Shown: piece after piece, positions 36,221 to 48,184 of the stretch | Position numbering within the stretch: position 1 is the first letter of the stretch | Layout: the number at the start of each line of letters is the position of its first letter | Assembly (NCBI GenBank): GCA_030248225.1 | Contig: JASANE010019509.1 | Location: forward strand, 1-64,000 | Source of the DNA: Trileptium ribeirensis | Lineage: Eukaryota > Nematoda > Enoplea > Enoplida > Thoracostomopsidae | Direction of reading: 5' to 3' | DNA: 64,000 bases | Notes under the pieces: generated by a model | Seen by the model: the letters and a program-made list of their open reading frames with translations, nothing else | Told to the model about the DNA's origin: nothing | The model's database searches: none | Made by a program: the position numbers and the translations under genes

Positions 36221-37327
36221 TTTCTATTAAGTAGATGTTTCCAATTTCGAACTTTGTTATGTTGTTTAAATGTATAAATGCATTTTTATATTATATGATT
36301 TACAGTAAACTGTTATTTTAGTTTACTGCAAAACAGTAGTTACTATGCATTTATATACATTTAACCAGTTTAAGAAGCCATTGAACTAATTACTGCGAGC
36401 GATGGATATGGGTCCGTACTAATGATGCCAGGCTATGCAGTGCTAATTGAACTGAACTATAAAGAACCACAAAAAACAAAATTCTTAAGGACTTATTCTT
36501 GAATACGTACTAAAATAATCACTAAGTTAATCTTTCGCTTGTCGGAAAAATATATAAACAGCTATGTCGGCATTTGAAAAGTAATTAACAGTCATTAAGA
36601 TGCCGTTTTAGAATCAATTAGTAAATGAATTAAAATAGCAATTATTTCAGTCGTAAAACATATGTGCAATGTGTGTATGCGCACATTGCTTCGCTGGAAT
36701 CGTTATTGTGCTGACACCGATATAATATTGCGAAAATTTATTGTTTGATCAAAAATATTACCATCAAATTCTCCAATATAAGGCTTTAGTAAAACTGGCC
36801 ACCAACTTGAACATTATAACTACCACAGGCCATCGTGGTAAATTTTCACAGTCGACGATAAGTCACGAAATGGTGTGGTTGTTTAAATTCGGGATTAAGA
36901 ACATAAATCTTAAATGGTTGGACTGGCTACATAAATAAGATGACAAAACCGTGCGACCTAAAAGGATGGTCAGAGATGTGTGTTACCCAATTTATTACTA
37001 GAGCTATTAGTAATTCTAATTTTAACAGAATTGAGCGCTGCTGCAATATAATTCATAACGCAAATAAATCAATTAGAATTTGTCATCGAAAATATACTAT
37101 ACACCTAATAAAATAGCCTGACAGGAATTTCAAATTATAGTCACTATTTGTTATGTCCCACTGAAGCTAAAAAATGGAACCACATACATGATGTTGAAAC
37201 AAACATTCTACAGGCGCAGCAAACTGGCTAACCACAACAGCATCGGCTCGCTTAAAACGGACGGCAATTAAAGCTATTGCAACTAGCAAATTTATATTCC
37301 GTATATACCAATTAATAATTATATTGT
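36221..37327. other. Unassigned AT-rich DNA
   Basis: Short inverted repeats occur (CAGTAAACT at 36303-36311 with AGTTTACTG at 36320-36328; GCAATGTG at 36665 with CACATTGC at 36684). No gene was recognised. Confidence 0.45.
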
Positions 37328-37556
37328 GTGACCAGAATAATTGATGTTTTGAATATGTTTGTAGTAAGTATGTTAGCGAACCAAACTCTGGTGGCTTTAT
37401 TTTTCCCCCATGTGCCAAATTCGGTAAAATTAATCGGAAACCTGGGAATCAAAACCAACAGCATTCTTGAAAAAGAAACATTGTTAACAATGCTGTTAGA
37501 ATCGAAAGTTTCGTCAAGTTTAGTATTCAAGACATTGGTTAGGTACATAAACAGAC
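37328..37556 (+). CDS. Weak exon candidate with donor
   Basis: The plus-strand frame (37328-37621) is open and crosses a consensus donor (CAGAC then GTAAGTGG; GT at 37557-37558). The residues before it look plausible (MLANQTLVALFFPHVPNSV) and an acceptor-like TGACCAG precedes it. The minus strand is equally open over the same span (37312-37602), no family is recognised and there is no ATG at the start, so support is thin. Confidence 0.2.
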
Positions 37557-37621
37557 GTAAGTGGAATTTGATGCCCTTCTCTTTCACATCCTTAGCAAAC
37601 ATCCCAAACAGGCATATGTAA

Positions 37622-40102
37622 TATATTCCCTTAAAAATTTTTGTTGTGAATAATTATACTTAAGTACACCATAGTACCTCTAGCAACCGTTGTAAGATTA
37701 TATGCATTTCGGTTACTATGAGTTTATATATATATACACAAATGCATGCCCAACTTTCTAGATTTCTGGGGGATCAGCCTGCATATCCATCCACCAGCCA
37801 TATATCTCTATATACATATATAGATAACTGATCAACATGGCGTATTTTTGGGAGAACTCCAGACATATTTATTTTTAAATATACATTTATGATTGACCAC
37901 CTTGCCCAACTATTTCAGGGGCACTACCTATTTGGAGTCCCCACAGGCATATTTCTGGCGTCCCCCACTGCATGCGGCCATTCGTTTAATTCGTTGTCGT
38001 TGTTTATCATTCTTGTCTGATATAACTTGCACTGATACTAACGACACCTAATTTCAACGCACTAGGTATCTTTTTGAAATTACAGGAGTGCTAATGAAAA
38101 TACTCATTTTTTATTTTGAAATTTCTCCAGAATTGGCACCTCTGCAGACTGAACTTTGACGCTATCTTTATATGAGCATCACTCTAGGGACCAAAAACAT
38201 GAGCGTACTACACTGGTCCGTTATCAAGCCACCCCGGGAGTTTAATTTATAAGACACTTCACTGTGACAGTACCTTCAAATGCATGGTCGCACATCGAGT
38301 GAACTTAAAACTCTAAACTAAGCGAGATGTTAAAAATATACTAATCGTATAGCGCAAGCATGTAGCGAGATGGATTGCCAGGAAGGGCAACGTCCCCGCC
38401 GACCGCCGATATTGTGTTCGCTCCCCACCCCCAACCTTCCGAGCAAAGATTGGAAGAATACCAATCTCATATTTTTAAACTGCGTAGTGCTCATTCATTT
38501 GTAATTAAGAACTATAACTGTGAGAATTGAATTGAATGCTTCGGCTGCTTATCAGTTGTTTTAATACAGATATTTTCTGTGATTTTCTACTTTACCAATG
38601 GCTGCGTAAATTTCGTTTAATGGAACAATGTATAAATATAAAAAAATTTCACCCTCTGAAACTGCCTTGCACCTGAACTTGGCTTGCTCCCGTAAAATAG
38701 AAGTCTGGCTATGTACCTCGTTATAATTTTAAAAGAATAATACATTCTGATGGTTTTGGCAAAAGTAAACATTTAGAAAGCCAATAAATTTTCATAGTTA
38801 AGAAATGTTACTGGACCTTATTGTTTTAAACCATTTCGACAATGAAGTTATTTCTTCGACGACGGTTATCCGAGGGTAATATAAAATCTGTGGGGCCTTA
38901 AATGGCAATCGAAATTATTCAGATCAAACGAGATTTCAACAAATTTTGATAAGCATTTGACTGCAATTAATAATAAAAAAAAAGAAAATTATTGATACTT
39001 CAAATTTCAAGATTTAATTTTTTAACATAAGAACCCACATTTATGTTTTACGTTTCTTGTCGATTTTGTGTTTCAAAATGAGGCATTTGTTGGTGAATTT
39101 TCAGTACACACACCATTGATTCATGATAATTACTTATATACTGTAAGATTGTGTCAAGCGCAGCTCAGAGTATAACTTTTTCAGGGAATCCGCGGTCTTA
39201 TAGTTGCCGATTATAACACCACATACGTAGTGTTGGGCATGGTCCGCGGCTTAAGTTAAATCCACATTATAGGCGGAAACTTCATTGGCGAAATGTCGCG
39301 ACTGAAACGAGACTGGAAGATATTTACGAATGGGAACTTATATAATCATTCAGTCATTGTTTATATATGCTTTGAGCTTATGCTGCGGTGAACCGGCTAT
39401 GTTCACACACTGATACCGTCCTGTCACATTTCTATCCGAATTTTAGACACCAAAATTTACCTACATAAAGTAAATATCAGATATTTTATAGGACCACGTA
39501 GCATTTTTATAAATTGACCCAAGTAATGCTGAGGATCGAGTAACGCTGCAAGGTTACAAACAGGAACGGGTTACAGCGGGTCCTTCTGGAGGAAAAGGGT
39601 GGAAAGGCCCTAACTTACTTTTACCTTAACAGTTTTCAATGACCAAGTATTTTACTAAAACTTAAGAAGGATTCGAAAGTTCAAATTTTCAACTCTTAAC
39701 TTTGATGGAAATTTGTGCTCATTTTTCGCACATTTTTTCCTTTTTGTGACTTTGCACATGTTCAAATTCTTCAAACATTTGACGAAATAAGCTTTTCAAA
39801 ACAAATATTAAACAATTTAGCAACAAAAGATGGCGCATCCAAATTTTGCGAAATGATTTATTACGATTTTTTGAATATGTACAAATTACAAAAAATTTTG
39901 TTTAATGTTTATTCAAATTTTCATCAAATTTGAACTCAAATTTTGATCTATTAATATTAATGTATGAAATAAAATTTTAATAAATGAAATTTTAATAGAA
40001 ATTTAATGTATTTAGAAATTTTACGAACAAATAATGGCTTAGCTTATGTGCGCTTCACTTTACTTCAAGTTATTTTGACCAGTATATTGAATAGATAAGT
40101 AT
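37622..40102. other. Unassigned AT-rich DNA
   Basis: Simple TA-rich runs occur at 37722-37738 and 37801-37826. AAATTTT-rich sequence spans 39660-40030. No element ends or genes were recognised. Confidence 0.5.
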
Positions 40103-40639
40103 AACGAATGGTATATGGCTGGGTCATCCTGAGGTGGGCAAAAAGAGCTGCTCTTTACACGAACGTGTTTAAAAGAAATAAACTCATTTAACTGTATTAT
40201 AAAGCTTATATAATAATATTCTCATAATTCACTTAACTTAACAGTGAGAGCAGCTAAAATCTTTACTATCAATATCTTGAGACCCTTACATGATCATTAT
40301 TTTATTATTAATAATGTAGTATGGTTCAGAGTATAAGAAACCCGCGCAACAAAGCGTTCGGATTTTAACCCTTGATCGACCAATACCCTTCTGTAACGGT
40401 ACGTGACTACGCTAAACCAGAAAGGATGTTTACTTGTTTTATCACTTAGGTTCAACGAATGGTATAAGGCTGGGTCATCCTGAGGTGGGCAAAAAAGAGC
40501 TGCTCTTTACACGAACGTGTTTAAAAGAAATAAACTCATTTAACTGTATTATAAAGCTTATATAATAAGTTTCTCATACAATTTTCTCAAATTCACTTAA
40601 CTTATCAGTGAGAGCAGCTAAAATCTTTACTATCAATAT

Positions 40640-41836
40640 CTTGAGACCAGAGAGTAACCGGAATTCCGGTTCTGGTTCCGGCGAAAATCGTGTTCCGGTT
40701 ACGGTTCCGGCAAAGGCCAAAAACCATACCGGAACCGGAATTCCGATTTAAAAATTTTGTCTGAAATTTCCCACGTTTTTTGCTTCATCCTGTAATCCAA
40801 ACATATGTAATATATATAATACAATGATCAAGCTCCAATACAACGCAAGCAAAAGAAAAGATTAACTAAGCAATTTGCCGTTTGAAACGTAAGTAGGGCA
40901 CATAATTTCAGTAGGAATTTTTCATAATAACCTGCAGGAGTTTGTTGAAAAATCAAAAGCCAGGTCGTTGCTTGCAGCAACTAATTTACACATCCAGAAG
41001 TCTGTGCGGTACGTTTCAATTAAACCGGTCCAATTCGGTAACAGAGTATGGCTAACGCAGAAGTACTTAGGGTATGCTTGGCTAACATTAATTGCTTCAA
41101 GAATCAACAATGCGCTTGTAAACTTGGTAAATCAGTCTAAATTGAAGTAAACTAACGTTATCTGCAACGCAGCTAGAAACTGTTTTCTTGGCAAAGAACT
41201 GTATTTATTGAAACTGTGCGAGCAGCATCACAGTGTATCTCATAAATAGCATTCTGATTAGAAAGTTATCATCATTATCATGTAACTTACGGGCACTGTT
41301 TGTCCAACGCTAGCCTAAACAGTGTACCTGATCAAAAAATTACCTTCTATCTATTATTTTCTTTTAGAATCATATAAACCAATAATTTCAAGTTTCCTAC
41401 AGAGGAATATGTAACAAACGTATGTGTAGTAAAGGAAGGCGACTGGAGACAGAGCGAAAGTGTGTATTCTACGCTCCAAGCTTTGTAAGTATATTCGATT
41501 TGACGCAGTATACGCAATGGTGTATAGTGGAAGGCATTTTTTGTTCTGGGTGTCCAAAAATCGACATATTTGATCAATAAATAAACATTATTAGCTTCCT
41601 CAGTCTCTTTAAAGTTTCAGAAAGGCAATAATACCATCGCAAAACATTAGGTTTAATGTAAAAGTTATTTGTAATGCATTTTAAATCCACTATATCTTCA
41701 TTTGTTCCTTAATCTGTTTTACTATATATAAATTTCGAAGACCAAGTTCCGGTTCCGGATCCGGTTTAAATGGACGGTTCCGGTTGCTGGTTCCGGTTCC
41801 GGCAAAGTTCGTTTCCGGTTATTCACTGCTTGAGAC
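40640..41836. repeat. 8-bp target-site duplication around the 40648 element
   Basis: CTTGAGAC occurs at 40640-40647 and 41829-41836, exactly outside the inverted ends. The uninterrupted tandem copy 1 has this sequence once (TATCTTGAGACCCTTAC), which confirms the empty-site sequence within the same window. Confidence 0.97.
40648..41828. mobile_element. 1181-bp non-autonomous hAT-type element
   Basis: The left end is CAGAGAGTAACCGGAATTCC; the reverse complement of the right end is CAGTGAATAACCGGAAACGA. Both ends continue into repeated GGTTCCGG motifs. The 8-bp target duplication CTTGAGAC and the CAG...CTG termini fit hAT. The two ~60-codon frames inside (40922-41150) overlap on opposite strands and show no transposase motif, so the element appears non-autonomous. 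The sister copy of the tandem duplication gives the pre-insertion site. Confidence 0.93.
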
Positions 41837-41995
41837 CCTTACATGATCATTATTTTATTATTAATGGTTCAGAGTATAAGAAACCCGCGCAACAAAGCGT
41901 TCGGATTTTAACCCTTGATCGACCAATACCCTTCTGTGACGGTACGTGACTACGCTATACCAGAAAGGAAGTTTACTTGTTTTATCACCTTGGTT

Positions 41996-42485
41996 CCTCG
42001 TCACCAAATCGACCTAACCTTACCTGTAGCTGAACGCTACGCATTGAGTCAATTAACTATAAGCTGCAACATCGAATTTGTTGCTTTCGGTATTTGTTGG
42101 TTATATTTTATGCATGTATATATTTGTCTATTGTAAATGTGTATTAGTGTACATTAGTAGTACACAGTAGGTGTATTTATTATATATCGGGATCTTGTAT
42201 ATATGTGCATTAACCTTGTATGTGTGATTTTAGTGCATGTAAATATATGTGTGATATGCGACCGTGTATGTGCCTTCCGTATGTTAGAAATTTTATACAG
42301 TTTGCAGGGGAATTTTTAAGGCAGCAAATTTTGAGAAAATGTTACAGGTGCTAACGCTTTTATAAGAATTTATATGTGTCCATGGCATAAGATTGAAATA
42401 TATCGGCTGAGTGTAACGGTTGGGTGCCTTAAGCATTAGGTCTTCAAAAGCAAATATAAGGAGCCTTTCCTAAGAGACCCCGCCA
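41996..42485. other. Unassigned DNA
   Basis: TGTGTAT/TATGTG-rich simple sequence lies at 42110-42275. No gene was recognised. Confidence 0.5.
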
Positions 42486-42725
42486 GTCATAACTTTTGAA
42501 CGGCCGAAGATACAGAGATCATTTTGGTACCAATCGATTTGGCTGGAAGAAAATACTCATTTTACTCTCAGCCCTGACATTTTTTTATTTTTGAGGTCCC
42601 AATGGGAATCCAAAAATTTTTTTCTTCGGAATATGGTCATGTTGGGTACAGTTCGACTCGGCTTGACGAGAGAAACCTACTGGTATGTAGATTGAAATCT
42701 ACGCCACCGTTAAAAAGTTATGAGA
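42486..42725. mobile_element. Short inverted-repeat element, distant relative of the foldback family
   Basis: The left end reads CATAACTTTTGAACGGCC, then AGATACAGAGATCA; the reverse complement of the right end reads CATAACTTTTTAACGGTG, then TAGATTTCAATC. The phrases ATTTTGGTACCA and GTTCGACTCGGCTTGACGAG also occur, in related form, in the foldback arms at 44835 and 59149. No target duplication was determined. Confidence 0.45.
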
Positions 42726-42790
42726 ACCCAAGTAACCTTGAGAGGCGGTAGGTTATAACGTTAGGAAAATAACAGCTTAGAGCGGGGTGT

Positions 42791-42812
42791 TCGGGGGGCG
42801 GCAGCCCCCCGA
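42791..42812. repeat. 9-bp GC-rich perfect hairpin
   Basis: TCGGGGGGC (42791-42799) and GCCCCCCGA (42804-42812) flank the loop GGCA. CTTAGGCTTAGGCTTA follows; similar TAAGCCTAAG-type motifs recur at the hinge of the foldback element near 45120-45185. Confidence 0.9.
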
Positions 42813-43469
42813 CTTAGGCTTAGGCTTACTGTATGTCTCATATATGGACCTTAGCGTAGACTAAATAGGGAGAAAATAGAGAGTAACGCTTAACTGGGGT
42901 GTTTAAACGGTTGCACAGCTTGATCAGGGCCCCAGTCAGCCTCAGAAGCTGAGCGATTAAAGACTGATCAGGTGCGTACGGTTCAGGCGTTTATAGTGTA
43001 TTGATTTGTATGTGGTAAACTGTCTCTACCTAGTGTATAAAATAAACTATATATATATCTATTATAAGTGGTGATACACATTAAGGCCTTAAGACTCATT
43101 ACAATAAAAAATAAACCCGACTTCGCATTGCTGCATAGATAAATTGAAGTGTATATAATATGTCGTAGTAATAGACGTACTCTAGAGATAATACTACCAA
43201 TCTTTGGTTACGCTTCCACTAACCAATCGACATTATCAAATTGTTGTGTTAACTGAATTTGTGGTGTTATTCGCAAAAGGCATGGAAGCAAAGGTTATAG
43301 GTATGACGTAACTTTGCGGCTTAAATAAAGCAAAATGTCTTTTGACCCTTCACTGCACAAAATAAATTGTAAAAAAATAAACTGTAAAAAGCAAAATGTC
43401 TATTGCACAAATAAATTAAATTACGCAAATAAAAAGTAAAAAAATTATACATATTGCACAGAACTAAAT
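42813..43469. other. Unassigned AT-rich DNA
   Basis: Imperfect AAATAAA/TAAAAAGCAAAATGTCT repeats lie at 43325-43450. No gene was recognised. Confidence 0.5.
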
Positions 43470-43964
43470 AAATTCTTAATGCATGGGCTTATGCACCCTA
43501 CTTCGATAGATTACAAAAGTTTAGCCTCGAACCATTGGAATTACGTCGTTTGCACTTTGATCTTGTTATGGTATATAAATGTCTGTACAATAATGTTGAT
43601 GCCTGTCAGCGATCATTTGTTGTTTCTGACGTTGTCCGAACTAGACGTCATTCAAAAAAATTGATAAAAAGGAAATTTAAAACAAATATATTAAAACACT
43701 CTTTTTCTGTCCGCGTTATTGATGCATGGAACTCATTACCTGAGTACGTTGATGGTAAGCCGTTAATTCAATCGCCGAATACTAAATCATTCAGAACCCT
43801 TCTGAAAAAAGTTAACCTGGAACAATGTTTGCATTACAATAGAAACCTACAATCAGATATAAGAGGATTAAACCCTATCTGATTTATTTTTTTATTTAAT
43901 TACTGTATGCTATATATGTGTACATTTTTAAATAAATATATTGTTGTTGTTGTTGTTGCAACTT
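43470..43964 (+). mobile_element. CR1-like LINE, copy 3: C-terminus and 3' end
   Basis: The plus-strand frame 43535-43882 encodes the conserved LINE C-terminal segment. It contains LRRLHFDLVMVYKCLYN (the counterpart of LRSLEKRHLHFYLQMV in copy 2), VRTRRHSKK, FSVRVIDAWNSLPEYVD and a final RGLNPI. The frame is intact over 115 codons but lacks the endonuclease and reverse transcriptase, so the copy is severely 5'-truncated. The 3' UTR is about 60 bp and ends in (TTG)n at 43941-43958. A simple-repeat tail is how CR1/RTE-type elements often end. Confidence 0.85.
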
Positions 43965-44834
43965 AATTATGAATACCAGTAAACATGCAGTATCATCAAA
44001 GCCGTTTCTGCTTTGAAAATGCTGAAACCTTTCTTTTAATCCGACCTCAAAATACAATCTAATCTGTGTGCTGACGCAGTACAAAGCTCTTCACCAATCA
44101 TGATCAATGATAGTGTCATGACGACGTTAGTCAAAGTGACATTTCCAAATATTCATGTGGTTGCAAAAACAACACATTATTAAAACTATGTTCGAATTCT
44201 AAATGTTTAAAATTGTTTAAAATGCTAATAAGATATATATTTATAAATAAAATTAACCATGCTTGCAGTTCAAACATTTGTAAATGTGATAACAGCGTTT
44301 GTTCCACTGACCGTGCCGATGGCAAGCGCTCAGTTTTGTCCCAAGCACATAAATGAATTTGTACTGCTTGAAATATTTGTCTCATTAAAGCAATTATCAT
44401 AAAATGTCTTCCTATATTATACAAGAACAACAACAAAAATGTTTGATAAACAATTTTGTATTTCATAGTATTGAACTGTATAAAATCCACTGTCAATCCA
44501 TATCTATAATAGAAAATACAAGATAAAAGTATTTTGCATGAAGATTAACGTTACAGAACGAAAGAAACATATATCTACTTCTTGAAAATAAAATTAATTC
44601 CTTGGACAGGAGTGGCACTCAGCGCTGCTGCAGTGTCAATGCTGTACCAACAATGCATTAACTCCGATATTATTTTAATGTAGCTTGTTGCAACAGAGAG
44701 ATTGTAACTTGCACAAACAATCGCTTAACTGTTACAGTTATATGTTAGCAAAGTGCAACACTTCGGGACAAAACTCCTAGCACTTCGTTACACAATAATA
44801 AATATGATGGCGATAAAGAAATGTAAACCATGCG
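43965..44834. other. Unassigned DNA
   Basis: The 121-codon minus frame at 44131-44496 lacks splice signals and domains. Nothing else was recognised. Confidence 0.45.
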
Positions 44835-45457
44835 GCCTTTTCGGCTATACCGCAGCCCGAAAATGATTAATTTTAAAGATACAGCGATAGTTTTGGTACC
44901 ATTCGGCTCAGCTTGACGAGAACGTTCAGAAAATTTCCATTTTAAAAATTGATTATTTTTTGTGTTCTTAATTTTGCCCAAAGTTTTCGAAAAAAATTTT
45001 ATCGATAAATGCATAACTTTATTTATCGTTGGAACTACACTGTGAAACTGAGTCGAATGATTCAAAAATCAGCTGGATCAGTTCATGAGTTAACGACTTA
45101 GCTTAGGCGAAAGGTTATTCCAACCGTAAGTCTAACCCTAAGCTTAGCGTAAACCTAAGTCGTTAATTTAGGTTTACGCTAAGCTGTAACCTCGTCGGCA
45201 CAGAGAGAGAGATAAGGACCGATGCAGCTCGCCAATGCGGTTCGAATGATATGTAAAATTATACATTTTTCAAGAAAAATTTCGTTTCGAAATTTTTTGG
45301 TTCCAAGGGAGAACCAAAGAATTAAAAAATTGTCATAAAATCGGATGATGTGGATATTTTGTGAATCGTCTCGTCTAGCTGAGGCGTATTGTATCAAAAT
45401 TATGGTTGCATCTTGACAATTGATCATTTCCGAGCTGCAAGGTATAACCGGAAAAAT
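44835..45457. mobile_element. Foldback element with central hairpin
   Basis: The left arm begins CCTTTTCGGCTATACCGCAG, then GAAAATGATTAATTTTAAAG, then GGTACCATTCGGCTCAGC. The reverse complement of the right arm begins TTTTCCGGTTATACCTTGCA, then GGAAATGATCAATTGTCAAG, then GATACAATACGCCTCAGC. The arms pair over roughly 100 bp or more with many mismatches. The centre holds a perfect 18-bp hairpin (45141-45158 with 45168-45185). No protein is encoded; the 106- and 82-codon minus frames are by-products. Related copies are at 13296 and 59149. Confidence 0.8.
45141..45185. repeat. Perfect 18-bp hairpin at the foldback hinge
   Basis: AGCTTAGCGTAAACCTAA (45141-45158) is the exact reverse complement of 45168-45185, with a nine-base loop. 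The preserved symmetry contrasts with the diverged outer arms. Confidence 0.95.
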
Positions 45458-47654
45458 TCAAACATTAATAGCCATAGTAATTCAGTGAGTTGGAGTGAGG
45501 AAATATTTTGAGAACAGAAAAATAAAACAAACAAAGAAGAAACTCGTTGAAGCCCATTAATGAAAAACTTATACTGAAGTCGTAATATCAAATTAATACG
45601 TTGCTAGTGAAACGGTTACTGTAAAAACATAACAGATAAAATGACAATTTTATAATTCAGTGAACTAGCAGAAATTCGGCTTTTGGATTTTTTGTTTCAG
45701 CATTCGAATAATAAAAATAAATTATTTTGGTTAAACAAATTGTAATTAGTAAGAACCAAAACCAGACTTACGATTTGTACATATAAGTGCAGCAAACAAT
45801 ATTACTTACTTACAGTCATAGAAAATCAACAAATTTTTTTACAACTTTTGTAAAAAAACAGAATACCCGAAACCGGAGACCCGAACGTCTCCTCAGCGCA
45901 GCATGTATTTTATGCGTTTGGTTGCAAAAAGTACAGTTGGAGACGTAAAAGTTAGCTAACACGATTTCTATAAGCGTTAATTTCATGATAGAAGGCCTGA
46001 AACTGAAGGAATAGCGTACCGAATTTTCTTGTTGTAACTGTCTTGTCTTGTTTACTGTCTTAAGTAGCGGTTTCTAAGAAATAATATATAATAAAAAGCT
46101 TAAAGTGTTTAAATATATTTTTAGGTGTGAACTTCTCAAAAATAATGAAACAGTTTATGTCCTGGATATGTCTAAATTTCGTCTTGCAAAAACTTTTTTG
46201 TTAATAAATTGATTTGAAAGTTTTGCAGTATTTGCGTTTTATTCTAAATTTTATCCCATCAAATCCTATCAAATTTCGGCATCAGTGGCGACATAAAGTA
46301 AAAAACTTACATATCTTGGCATTGATATAGCAACATGTTAAGTGTCCCCTAGAGTGATCGTATAATATCTGTTCCACAAAGCCTAAGGCTAAGTATAAGC
46401 CTAAGCTTAATTACGTTGCACTCCCAATTAAATATTAAACCTTTTGTTCTACGGTTCCCATATCAAATTCCCGGTGCTATAAGTGGGGAACACTTGACTT
46501 GGTCCTATATATGACGCAGATTTTATGTTAGTATATATCCGGTTGTTTTAGTTAACTGATAAAGCAACCTGGCTATCTATCTTAACGGCAGTGATCATGA
46601 AACGTGTTTTCGATAGTATGCATACAGCTAATCAATCAAGGTATTCGTACCTTAGCCAGTTTTAACCTAACTGCATAAACTCCTGGATGTACTGCGAAGA
46701 TATATAGCCGTAATGGTACGCTACGATAGAATATATATTGCAAATACCAGTGAATTGAATAGAAGATTTTGCAAAACTGTAATATGCTAAATTTTATTCC
46801 ATCCAATTTCATTTATCACATTTCGCTAAAAGCAGTATCAGAAACAGATAAACGACTTATTCTGGCGGCATAAGAGAATTTGATTGCCTGTATTTACAAA
46901 AATTATCAATAAGCGTTTTTCAATGTTTAAAAATTGCTCAAAGTTATACTAGGATAAATTGACCTGAACAAATATAAATACATTTGTATTCTTTAACATG
47001 CAGTGCTTTCTATCGTGTATCGAAACATCAATAAGCAATTGGTTAACTTTCAGTTTCGATAGGACGATCGTAACAAAAAACCACGGTACACTGATAACTT
47101 GGTTACTGCTGTCTATAATTTCATTTTAATGTTATGATTGGTAGATTTATTGATTACTTAATTGATCGACATAAATGCAACTTAAAACAAGCGTCGACTA
47201 ACAATTTCGAAGGAGTTCGCTGAACATTCTATCCATCTAACAGCAAATCCCGGTAACTGTCGCGTGCCAAAGTGACACAAAATTAAATTTTAAAATTAAT
47301 AACTATTAAAATATGTGAATCCGACTGAGCAAAATACGTACAAAATTAACCAAAAATATATTTCTAGCTTAACAGCAATCAGTCAGCCAGTCAACGAATG
47401 GGTTTTGTATTGTATCCTTTCCTTTCGTTTTACAATTAGTTTTCACTCCAACTATTCTATATTCTTCACTATTATTAAAATTATTATTATATTATTACTA
47501 TATTGTATTTAATAATAAGTGTAGGCTATCCTTAGTCGTTGTTAATTAGCAATGACCGTAAATTTTGACTGCTCAAACAATAAACTAAATTATTCATGTG
47601 TCAAATATTCGTAGATAATAAGACAACCACTGTTATGTACTACAGGCGACGAAC
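45458..47654. other. Unassigned AT-rich DNA
   Basis: CCTAAGGCTAAGTATAAGCC (46382-46401) resembles the foldback hinge motif, so a decayed foldback copy may lie nearby, but no arms were found. No gene was recognised. Confidence 0.45.
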
Positions 47655-47965
47655 AAAACTAGTGATACTGAGGCACTCTTAGAGCGATATCAGTTTATAA
47701 GCAAGATTACGGATTATTCACCAATCGGAAACACTTGTAACGGGTAGGTAGGCAGGCGGCCGAAGAAGCTAGCAGCATCGTACCCAAAAAAGTAAGAGCT
47801 AAGCTTAGAAAAACTTGTGATACTCTTAGGACTATCAGTTGATGGGCTACAGATTACGGAGCAAAAACGCCTATTCACCAATCGGAACCACTTGTAAGCG
47901 GTGAAGTGGGCCGAGCAAGGTAGCAGCATTGTAATTAAAAAAGTAAGAGCTACGTTTAGAAAAAC
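47655..47965. repeat. ~158-bp tandem duplication
   Basis: ATTCACCAATCGGAA occurs at 47715 and 47873. Both copies continue with CACTTGTAA, TAGCAGCAT and AAAAAAGTAAGAGCTA, then TTAGAAAAAC. Each is preceded by GATTACGGA and by a GATACT...CTTA...TATCAG stretch. Indels of several bases separate the copies. Confidence 0.8.
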
Positions 47966-48024
47966 CAAGAAATGCACAATAACTTATTAACATGGCAATG
48001 ATGGTATTAACGCCCGATGCAAAC

Positions 48025-48177
48025 ATATGAGCGTAGCCAAGAGAGGCATGGGGCCCTGTGCCCTCTGGCATGTGACAGAAAAGCTAAGTTCACTGCTATG
48101 TGTGAAAGGTGCCTTTAAGCTGTGGCCCCTACCAGATCCAGTGGCCCTCGGTGCAAAAGATTCGGGCTACGCTCGTG
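48025..48177. mobile_element. 153-bp inverted-repeat element (MITE)
   Basis: The left end is ATATGAGCGTAGCC; the reverse complement of the right end is CACGAGCGTAGCC. The flanking direct repeat TGCAAAC occurs at 48018-48024 and 48178-48184. The interior is GC-rich, with GGGGCCC and GTGCCCTC motifs. The 7-bp duplication is close to the hAT size of eight, but the superfamily is uncertain. It is non-coding. Confidence 0.7.
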
Positions 48178-48184
48178 TGCAAAC

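Larger units (their letters stand above)
40106..41995. repeat. 351-bp tandem duplication, second copy interrupted
   Basis: Copy 1 spans 40106-40456. Copy 2 starts at 40457 and runs to 40647; after the inserted element it resumes at 41829/41837 and ends near 41995. Matching landmarks are GGCTGGGTCATCCTGAGGTG, TCTTTACACGAACGTGTTTA, AACCCGCGCAACAAAGCG and TTGATCGACCAATACCC. The copies are nearly identical; copy 2 lacks about eight bases (AATGTAGT) and has a few small indels. It is non-coding; class unknown. Confidence 0.95.

Noticed and set aside
44131..44496. 121-codon minus-strand frame
   Set aside because: Hydrophobic, AT-driven composition, no splice sites or motif; chance length in AT-rich DNA.
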